Of a DNA stretch of 64,000 nt, positions 57,411 through 64,000 are shown piece after piece (position 1 is the first letter of the stretch; each line of letters opens with the position of its first letter). The notes beneath the pieces were generated by a model, which saw only the letters and a list, made by a program, of their open reading frames with translations, made no database searches and was not told the DNA's origin. A program made the translations under genes and the position numbers. The DNA is from Streptacidiphilus albus JL83 (GTDB taxonomy: Bacteria > Actinomycetota > Actinomycetes > Streptomycetales > Streptomycetaceae), in the NCBI RefSeq assembly GCF_000744705.1, contig NZ_JQML01000001.1:5962017-6026016 (forward strand). Direction: 5' to 3'.

Positions 57411-58865
57411 GTGCTGACAGACATGCTGGAGGAACTGATAGTCCCGCCCGACCTTGTGGAGTTCCGCACAAGCGGGAGGCGGATGGTGGTCAATCCCGAA
57501 CTCTCGTCCTGGTGCACGCCCGACGAGGAGCAGTACCGGACACTGAGGGCGGTCGCCAGGCGGGAACCGCGGCTCGACCGGGACCGGACCGCTCTGGAAC
57601 GGGACCTCGGCTACTTGCTGCTGCACTACATGATCTACCGGCCCGGGGCCGTCCCGAAGCCGCAAGTGGCGCTCCCGCAGCTGAAGATGGTCTACTACGC
57701 GATCACCGACGGGTGCAATCTCCGCTGTCCCTACTGCTACGCGTCGTCCGAGAAGGCGCTGCCGGGAGAGCTCAGCACTGCCGAGTCCATGAAGCTGGTC
57801 GACGACGCGGCCGAGATGGGCGCGCCTCTGATGATCTTCACCGGTGGCGAACCGATGATGCGGCGCGATCTGTTCGACGTCGTGCGCCATGTCCGCGCCC
57901 GCGGCATGCGCGCGAACATCATCACCAACGGCACCCTGGTGCGTACGGCTGAGACGGCCGCGCAGATGGCGGAGCTCTTCGACGTGGTCACGGTGTCCAT
58001 GGACGGCGCGACCCGGGAGAAGCACGAGAAGACCCGGGGACGTGGCACCTTCGACAAGACGGTCCAGGCCCTGCGTCTGCTCAACGAACAGGGCGTCAAG
58101 CCCATCATCAACCACGTCCTGAGCAAGGACAGCGTCCAGAGCGTGCAGGAGTTCTCCGAATTCATCCGCGGCTTCGACATCGCGTTCCTGCGCTGCATGC
58201 AGCAGTCGACACTCGGCCGGGGGAAGGAGGACGACGGGACGTTCGAATGGAACAACTACATCGACATGTTCGACTTCGCCTGGACCAGCCCCGCTTCCCA
58301 GGGGGTCTTCACTGAGGGCCCGAAGGCCGCCAAGCCTTGCTCTGTCAAGGGGAACTGCGGCATGGGCGGCACCGAGATCTATGTCAACTCACTCGGCAAC
58401 GTGTATCCCTGCAAGCTGATCACCGGCGCCACCGACATCGCGGGGAACGTGCGCACACAGCGCCTCTCCGACATCTTTGCGAACCCGGTGCTGGCCGCGA
58501 TGCGGGCGTCGTCGCCCATCGCCGGCGGTGGATCGGTGCACGCGGACTGCACGAAGTGCTACATCCGGGGCGGCTGCGGCGGCGGGTGCCGTGGATACCA
58601 CCTGGCCAGGTCCGGCGACTACACGCGCAACAGCCGTACGCTCTGCCGCCAGCTGCGGCACCAGCAGGTCTCCGCGTACTGGGCCTCCACCGGCCTTCCG
58701 CCGAAGACCCTCGTCGCCGACCAGGGGGCGTACATCCCCTACCTCGTGCGTACCGGCGAGGTCCACGAGGTGTTCGAGGACTGGAAGGCGGAGCAGGTGC
58801 CCGCCTTCTCGAAACAACTGCCGCTGCTGAGCGTCGGCGGCAAGGAGAAAGGTTGTTCGGTATGA
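57411..58865 (+). CDS. Radical SAM/SPASM peptide-modifying enzyme
   Basis: The 484-residue enzyme starts at GTG 57411, after AGGAAGAGAG. Residues 10-90 (LVEFRTSGRRMVVNPELSSW, then EEQYRTLRAVARREP) look like an N-terminal peptide-recognition winged helix. The radical SAM cluster is C102-x3-C106-x2-C109 (CNLRCPYCYAS), with GGEP near 146. The C-terminal SPASM region carries many cysteines (CSVKGNCGMGG, NVYPCKL, DCTKCYIRGGCGGGC and a last C) for two auxiliary [4Fe-4S] clusters. It should make thioether or carbon-carbon bonds in the two precursors. It overlaps the PqqD-like gene by four bases. Confidence 0.92.
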   Translation: MLTDMLEELIVPPDLVEFRTSGRRMVVNPELSSWCTPDEEQYRTLRAVARREPRLDRDRTALERDLGYLLLHYMIYRPGAVPKPQVALPQLKMVYYAITDGCNLRCPYCYASSEKALPGELSTAESMKLVDDAAEMGAPLMIFTGGEPMMRRDLFDVVRHVRARGMRANIITNGTLVRTAETAAQMAELFDVVTVSMDGATREKHEKTRGRGTFDKTVQALRLLNEQGVKPIINHVLSKDSVQSVQEFSEFIRGFDIAFLRCMQQSTLGRGKEDDGTFEWNNYIDMFDFAWTSPASQGVFTEGPKAAKPCSVKGNCGMGGTEIYVNSLGNVYPCKLITGATDIAGNVRTQRLSDIFANPVLAAMRASSPIAGGGSVHADCTKCYIRGGCGGGCRGYHLARSGDYTRNSRTLCRQLRHQQVSAYWASTGLPPKTLVADQGAYIPYLVRTGEVHEVFEDWKAEQVPAFSKQLPLLSVGGKEKGCSV

Positions 58866-59143
58866 CCAAGCAGATCAGTCCGGACGTGGTGTGGACCGAG
58901 GCCGGCGACGAGGTCCGGCTCTACGACACCAACACCGGCGAGTTCCAGCGGCTGAACGAGTCGGGTGCCGTGATCTGGCGGATGCTGGCCCAACCGACCG
59001 AGGAGACCGACGTCGCGGACCGGCTCGTCGCCGAGTACGCACCCGAGGACAGCGAAGGGCAGCGGGTGATCCGCCGGGACGTCGCACGGTTCATCGACGA
59101 CATGACGAAGCGGTCGCTGCTCGTCGACGCCAATGCGGACTGA
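58862..59143 (+). CDS. PqqD-like peptide recognition (RRE) protein
   Basis: The 93-residue protein is a stand-alone PqqD-type RiPP recognition element: VVWTEAGDEVRLYDTNTGEFQRLNESGAVIWRMLAQPTEETDVADRLVAEY is the winged-helix core, where L-N-x-x-G-x-x-I/L-W is the family hallmark. It would bind the conserved leader (W-x-A-P, F-E-A-x-L) and present it to the radical SAM enzyme. It overlaps the upstream gene by four bases and the protease gene by 11 bases. The radical SAM protein seems to carry its own N-terminal RRE-like domain, so the operon may hold two. Confidence 0.9.
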   Translation: MTKQISPDVVWTEAGDEVRLYDTNTGEFQRLNESGAVIWRMLAQPTEETDVADRLVAEYAPEDSEGQRVIRRDVARFIDDMTKRSLLVDANAD

Positions 59144-59624
59144 CACGGGTGGCCGGGGCCCGGTGGCGGCGTGGGACCACTGCTCGCTGATCCGCCGGGC
59201 CGTGCAGCAGGGCAGCGGAGCGACGATGACGGCCCGGGGCGGCAGCATGGCCCCGACGATCGTCTCCGGTGACCGGGTGCGGATCGTCCGGTGCGACTTC
59301 GCGGACGTGGCACCGGGTCAGGTCATCGCCTTCGAGGTCCCCGGCCGGATCGTCACCCACCGCGTGCTCGACCGGTACGAAGGACAGCTCGTCACCGCCG
59401 GTGACGCGCACTGGTTCACCGACGCCCCGGTCACCGAGCAGTCGTACCTCGGCGTGGTGGCGGATGTCGACCCTCGTCCTCCGCTGCGGCGCTGGTCGGC
59501 GGGGCCCGCGCGGGCCGCTTCCCCGATGCCCCCGGGGGCCGGACCGACGTGGTTCCCTGGATCTTCACGGACCGTCCGGAGCAGCTCCCGGACACACTGG
59601 CAGGCGCGCGCACGGTTCCGCTGA
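59133..59624 (+). CDS. Soluble S24/S26-type signal peptidase-like protease
   Basis: The 163-residue protein shows the S26 catalytic serine in GGSMAPTIVSGDRVRI (Ser38), and in place of the bacterial lysine the V-T-H76-R-V motif of SipW/ER-type signal peptidases, followed by TAGDAHWFTDAPV. It has no membrane anchor, unlike type I signal peptidases. It may remove the leader from the modified peptides. Conservation ends near residue 110. The last 50 residues are Arg/Ser-rich and overlap the next open frame by 76 bases, so a frameshift or an artefactual tail is possible there. Confidence 0.78.
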   Translation: MRTDTGGRGPVAAWDHCSLIRRAVQQGSGATMTARGGSMAPTIVSGDRVRIVRCDFADVAPGQVIAFEVPGRIVTHRVLDRYEGQLVTAGDAHWFTDAPVTEQSYLGVVADVDPRPPLRRWSAGPARAASPMPPGAGPTWFPGSSRTVRSSSRTHWQARARFR

Positions 59625-59917
59625 GCGGTATCGGCAGCCGTCCGGACCGGCTCGCCGAGTTCAGCCGCGGCCTGGCCGCCTTCGACCTGGTCGTCCTGCT
59701 CCACTCCGGAGCCGTGCGACCGCTGGACTCGCTGCGGGAGATCGACTGGAGCCGGGTCGGCAGCGTGGCCGTCCTGGTCGGCGGCCGGATCGGCGAGGGC
59801 GCAGCGGGTACCGACGACTTCATCCCCTCCGCCTTGGCCGACGTCAAAGTCCGGGTTCGGGGCGTCGGCGAGGCGGTCCCGCCGACGAGGCAATCGCCGG
59901 CGTCCGCCAGCTCCTAG
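59549..59917 (+). CDS. Small hypothetical protein in the RiPP operon
   Basis: The 122-residue product (VPWIFTDRPEQLPDTLAGARTVPLSGIGSRPDRLAEFSRG, then AAFDLVVLLHSGAVRPLDSLREIDWSRVGSVAVLVGGRIG) has the alternating hydrophobic pattern of an alpha/beta protein. GTG 59549 has no good ribosome binding site and lies inside the protease frame. The protein-like sequence starts slightly earlier in this frame (LVGGARAGRFPD), which again suggests a frameshifted continuation of the protease gene. I do not recognise the family. Confidence 0.5.
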   Translation: MVPWIFTDRPEQLPDTLAGARTVPLSGIGSRPDRLAEFSRGLAAFDLVVLLHSGAVRPLDSLREIDWSRVGSVAVLVGGRIGEGAAGTDDFIPSALADVKVRVRGVGEAVPPTRQSPASASS

Positions 59918-59932
59918 GAAGGACCTGATGTC

Positions 59933-60894
<962 letters not shown>

Positions 60895-60898
<4 letters not shown>

Positions 60899-61686
60899 CC
60901 ACACTGGACGTGCCGGCCCGGACGGTGGGCGGCCTGGCCGCGACCCTGTACCGCGAGATGCTGCTGCTCACCCGGAACCGGGTGAACCTGATCCTCTCCA
61001 TCGCACCGTCACTGATCTATCTGGTGATCGTGTCCGGCTCCTTCAGCAGCCTGATCCCCACCGTGCAGTTCGACGGGAGGACCGTCACCTACCCCGAGTA
61101 CCTGGTCGCCACCGTCGTGATGTCGGCGGTCCTGTCCTCGGCCCTGAACGTCGGTACCGCGCTCTTCCAGGAGGACATGAGCCGGATGGCGCTGGAGATC
61201 GGGGCGTATCCGGTCCGCAGGCGGGACTACCTCCTGGGGAAGGTCGTCGCGGGCATGAGCCTGATGGTCGTGCAGTCGGCGGCCATGATGCTGCTGGCCT
61301 CAGCGGTGCTGCGCACCGACTGGGGGCCGACCGCCTGGCTGTCACTGCTGGCGGCGGGTGTGGTCACCGGAGCCGCAGTGACCTCGCTGTACCTCTTGCT
61401 GGCCACCCTGGTGAAGGAGTTCCGCCGGTACTCCATCATCGGGGGCCTCTCGCTGCAGATCCTGCTCTTCGCCAGCCCCTCGTTCTACCCGCAGCAGAGC
61501 ATGGCGGCCTTCCCCCGCTACCTGTCCTACGCCAATCCGATCACCTACTGCCTCGACAGCATGCGGCGGGCGGCCTTCCAGGGCCTGGCCTCGGCTGCTC
61601 CGCTGCTGGCCGCCATGGCCGTGGTGACCGCGGTGAGCTGCTTCGCGGTACTCAAGTGCCTCACCCGCCGCGCCGACCGGCTCTGA
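60895..61686 (+). CDS. ABC-2 type transporter permease
   Basis: The 263-residue protein has six hydrophobic segments (SLIYLVIVSGSFSSL, TVVMSAVLSSALNVG, MSLMVVQSAAMMLLASAVL, LLAAGVVTGAAVTSLYLLL, ILLFASPSFYPQ, AMAVVTAVSCFAVL) and the layout of DrrB-type ABC-2 permeases, with PRYLSYANPITYCLDSMRRAAFQ before the last helix. GTG 60895 overlaps the ATPase stop (GTGA), with GAAGGAG upstream. It is the membrane half of the RiPP exporter. Confidence 0.92.
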
Positions 61687-61727
61687 GCCGGCACCCGACC
61701 ACCTATCTGGACTGCCTGGGGGCCTCC

Positions 61728-62597
61728 GTGGATACTCTGCGCCGTTGCGTCGGCGATCCCGCATCCTTCCTGACCGACGTCTGGCAGCAGCGTCCTGCTC
61801 TGCTGTCGCCCGCCGAACCGCCGGTGGACGTCTTCCCACCTGCCGAGATGGAGCGCCTGCTCGACCACGGGCTGCCGATGTCGCCGTACATCGAGCTGGT
61901 CCAGCACAACGGGACGGTGCCACCGGAGCGCTTCTGTCGCCGTGGCGCCTTCATGGACCGGGCCGAGACGCTGTGCCCCGACGCGGCCCTGGTCCGCAGG
62001 CTCGTCCTCAGCGAGGGCGCGGGCATCCTGCTCCGCTACGTCGAACACTGGCATCCTGGCGTGCGGCAACTGACGGAGGGCCTCGCCGCCGCTCTCGGCC
62101 GCAATGTGGAGGCGTTCTACTTCTTCACCCCGCCGCAGGTGCAGTCCCGACCGGTGCACCGCGACGACGCCGACGTCCTGGCGATCCAGGTGAGCGGACG
62201 CAAGGAGTGGCGGGTCTACGAGGGCCCGACCAGCGACAGTTGGACTCCGAAGGCCGTCGAGCAGCCCGCATGCGCACCGCTGCTGCAGGTCACGACCGGC
62301 CCCGGCGACGTGCTGTACATCCCCCGGGGCTACGCCCACGCGGCCAAGGCCGTGGGCAACGTGCGCTCCGTCCACCTCTCCCTGACCATCCGGGAGGCCG
62401 GCAGCGCCGAACTCAAGGAAGCACTCGTCGACGCCCTGCTGAGCGACCTGGAGCTGCCCGTCCGCCCGCTGGGCGATCTCCAGCTCACACGGACCGCCGA
62501 GCAGTTCCTGGAGGGACTCCGGGAGCGTCTGGAGAAGCTCGACGCACAGAGCCTCCTGGAGGCGGCGCGGGCCAGGGCCCACGGGTTCGCCGGGTGA
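61728..62597 (+). CDS. JmjC/cupin-like 2-oxoglutarate-dependent oxygenase
   Basis: The 289-residue protein belongs to the ROXY-type JmjC proteins (YcfD/NO66-like): the iron triad is H144-R-D146 (VHRDDADVLAIQVSGRKEWRVY) and H204 (IPRGYAHAAKA), with a helical tail typical of the dimerisation region. YcfD hydroxylates a ribosomal protein arginine; here the substrate may be the RiPP, adding a beta-hydroxyl to a residue of the core. GTG 61728 (GGGGG upstream) is preferred over GTG 61656, which overlaps the permease. It lies in the same operon direction. Confidence 0.85.
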   Translation: MDTLRRCVGDPASFLTDVWQQRPALLSPAEPPVDVFPPAEMERLLDHGLPMSPYIELVQHNGTVPPERFCRRGAFMDRAETLCPDAALVRRLVLSEGAGILLRYVEHWHPGVRQLTEGLAAALGRNVEAFYFFTPPQVQSRPVHRDDADVLAIQVSGRKEWRVYEGPTSDSWTPKAVEQPACAPLLQVTTGPGDVLYIPRGYAHAAKAVGNVRSVHLSLTIREAGSAELKEALVDALLSDLELPVRPLGDLQLTRTAEQFLEGLRERLEKLDAQSLLEAARARAHGFAG

Positions 62598-62728
62598 TCG
62601 ACAGTTCTGCGGCGGCTGCCGCTTCCGGCATTGACACGGCGTTGACGGGCGACTGGCAGACTTCGGTCCGCCGGCCGGTCCTCCGGGGGGCCGGTTCGTG
62701 GGAAGGCTCGTCAACGAAGGGACCTCTG

Positions 62729-62953
62729 ATGTCGTCAACCTGTACCCGTACGTCGCGCCGCACGCTGAACCCGCTGGTGGCGGCGGCCCTCCTGGCCGGA
62801 GCCCTGCTGATCGGCACAGGCGTGGCCGACGGCTCGGGTCACGGCGGCAGCCACGTCCGCGCGGCTGCCGGGAACGGGTTCGACTGGAACAGCGGTATCT
62901 CCGGACACGCCGTCCCGGGGCAGGGCGTACTCGTGCCGGGCGTCCAGGGCTGA
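62729..62953 (+). CDS. Small secreted peptide downstream of the RiPP operon
   Basis: The 74-residue product starts at ATG 62729 after GAAGGGA. It has a basic N-terminus (RTSRR), one hydrophobic signal segment (PLVAAALLAGALLIGTGVA, about 15-33) and a Gly/Ser/His-rich mature part of about 40 residues ending in GQGVLVPGVQG. It has no cysteine after residue 5. It is probably exported by the Sec pathway. It may be an extra small product of the locus or an unrelated secreted peptide. Confidence 0.5.
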   Translation: MSSTCTRTSRRTLNPLVAAALLAGALLIGTGVADGSGHGGSHVRAAAGNGFDWNSGISGHAVPGQGVLVPGVQG

Positions 62954-62982
62954 ACACCGGCGCAGCATCGTGCGGGCCGCGT

Positions 62983-64000
62983 TCAGTACGCCGACAGGTC
63001 CGGCTCTCCGGCGGCGAGTTGGGCCGCCGCGGACCGGGCCTCCGGCAGGTCCAGCGCGGCGAACAGGTGGTACGCCTGCTCAAGGCGGGCCAGTGCCCCG
63101 GTCCGGTCGCCGAGCGCCCACAGGACCCGGGCCAGCACCATCAGCGACTGGGCCGATTCCCGTTCGCTGCGGCTGGTCTGCCAGGTCTGCACGGCTTCGC
63201 GGACGAGCGGCAGGGCGTCCTCGGCCCGGCCCAGCGCCCGCAGGGTGTCCGCGAGCCGGTACTGGGCGGTGGCCGCCCAGCCGCTCTGACCGAGACGGGT
63301 CCAGAGCTCCAGCGCCTCGGTCAGCCGCTCGGCCGCCTCGGTGTACCGCCGGCCGGCATGGAGGCCGAGGCCGAGGACGTAGAGGGCCTGGGCCCGGCCT
63401 GCGCCCGGTCCGTGCAGGCGCGGGTTGTCCAGTTCGCGCAGACAGGTGCGTACGGCCCGTTCCCACTCCCCACTGCGAATCCAGACCACGGAGGCGTTGA
63501 GCGCGGTGGCGCATTCCCCGGCCTCGTGTCTCAGCTCGCGGGCCAGCTGAATCGCCTCGTCGTAGCAGCGGGACGCCTCCTCGTACCGGCCCCGGAAGTA
63601 GCACAGCATGCCCAGGTCGTTCATCACCTGGCGGAGGATCACGGTGTCGCCGGTCGCCCGGCAGATCTGCGCCGCCAGTCGGGTCAGCCGCTCGCCCTCG
63701 TCCAGCTGGACGGCCTCCAGGGCAGCGTTGCCGCAGAGGAACCGGCACCGCCCCTCGGCCCACCGGTCCGCACGCCGCTCGGCCGCCCGCAGCAGGGCCC
63801 GGCCCGCGGCCCACTGGCCCTGCCAGGCCAGCAGGTTGAACGGTGTCAGCGCGATCAGCAGACTGACCGCCGTACGCAGTTCCTCGGTCGCCCGCTGGTC
63901 CTCGGCCGGCAGGTCGGCCACCTCCGCCGCCACCTGGGCGGCCAGACCCACACAGGTGTCCATCTCCGCCGTGGCCCAGGCCCGCGCGGCGTTCGCGTCG
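62983..64000 (-). CDS. TPR-rich regulator, partial (runs off the right edge)
   Basis: The visible 339 residues are C-terminal and consist of about seven helical TPR repeats (RQVMNDLGMLCYFRGRYEEASRCYDEAIQLAREL, QALYVLGLGLHAGRRYTEAAERLTEALELW, QYRLADTLRALGRAEDALPLVREAVQTW). The frame continues past 64000, so the N-terminal part is missing. This architecture is the C-terminal half of SARP/AfsR- or LuxR-type regulators. It converges on the RiPP operon and may regulate it; the DNA-binding domain is not visible, so the exact class is open. Confidence 0.75.
   Translation of the reverse strand, partial: DANAARAWATAEMDTCVGLAAQVAAEVADLPAEDQRATEELRTAVSLLIALTPFNLLAWQGQWAAGRALLRAAERRADRWAEGRCRFLCGNAALEAVQLDEGERLTRLAAQICRATGDTVILRQVMNDLGMLCYFRGRYEEASRCYDEAIQLARELRHEAGECATALNASVVWIRSGEWERAVRTCLRELDNPRLHGPGAGRAQALYVLGLGLHAGRRYTEAAERLTEALELWTRLGQSGWAATAQYRLADTLRALGRAEDALPLVREAVQTWQTSRSERESAQSLMVLARVLWALGDRTGALARLEQAYHLFAALDLPEARSAAAQLAAGEPDLSAY

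Overview
The window is about 64 kb of very GC-rich DNA with actinomycete gene density, GTG/ATG starts, 4-base stop/start overlaps and actinomycete-specific families (a cvn conservon, DUF742, SAV2177-type methyltransferase, DUF3349, a DUF6247-like protein). It most likely comes from the chromosome of a Streptomycetaceae member (Streptomyces, Kitasatospora or Streptacidiphilus). I saw no rRNA, tRNA, CRISPR array, insertion sequence or phage gene.

Region 1 (1-16537) is the right-hand part of a polyketide-type biosynthetic cluster that continues off the left edge. It holds a luciferase-like monooxygenase with an adjacent FMN reductase, two FAD aromatic hydroxylases, an SDR ketoreductase, acyl-CoA carboxylase beta and epsilon subunits, and an almost complete set for a 2,3,6-trideoxyhexose: rmlA, rmlB, 2,3-dehydratase, 3-ketoreductase, a [2Fe-2S]/PMP 3-dehydratase and two 4-ketoreductase/epimerase-like proteins. 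The set resembles angucycline pathways (landomycin, urdamycin). No minimal PKS and no natural-product glycosyltransferase lie inside the window.

Region 2 (16554-20041) has a small basic protein and korAB (2-oxoacid:ferredoxin oxidoreductase). Region 3 (20272-36053) is a surface-polysaccharide locus: two tandem secreted clan GH-A hydrolases; a nine-gene minus-strand operon with five glycosyltransferases, a polysaccharide pyruvyl transferase, a flippase, a large polytopic protein and a single-pass protein, almost all joined by 4-base overlaps; and a divergent membrane-anchored LamG-type protein.

Region 4 (36069-44570) is mixed: an MmcQ/YjbR protein, a TetR/flavin-reductase pair with twin operators, an amidohydrolase/APC permease pair under a second TetR, a phosphatase, a toxin/antitoxin-like pair and a SAV2177-type methyltransferase. 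Region 5 (44964-56669) carries a complete conservon (cvnABCD plus P450), a convergent second P450, a SpoIIE-type phosphatase, an ABC-F protein behind a long leader with an 11-codon ORF, and a PiT phosphate transporter with two small partners.

Region 6 (56992-62953) is the strongest candidate for an undescribed system: a compact RiPP operon. Two tandem precursor peptides (41 and 43 aa) share W-x-A-P, F-E-A-x-L and C-x-C-x-C at identical positions. They are followed by an 18-bp hairpin, a radical SAM/SPASM enzyme, a PqqD-like recognition protein, a soluble S24/S26-type protease, a small unknown, an ABC exporter and a JmjC/cupin oxygenase. A small secreted peptide and a partial TPR-rich regulator (minus strand, running off the right edge) follow.
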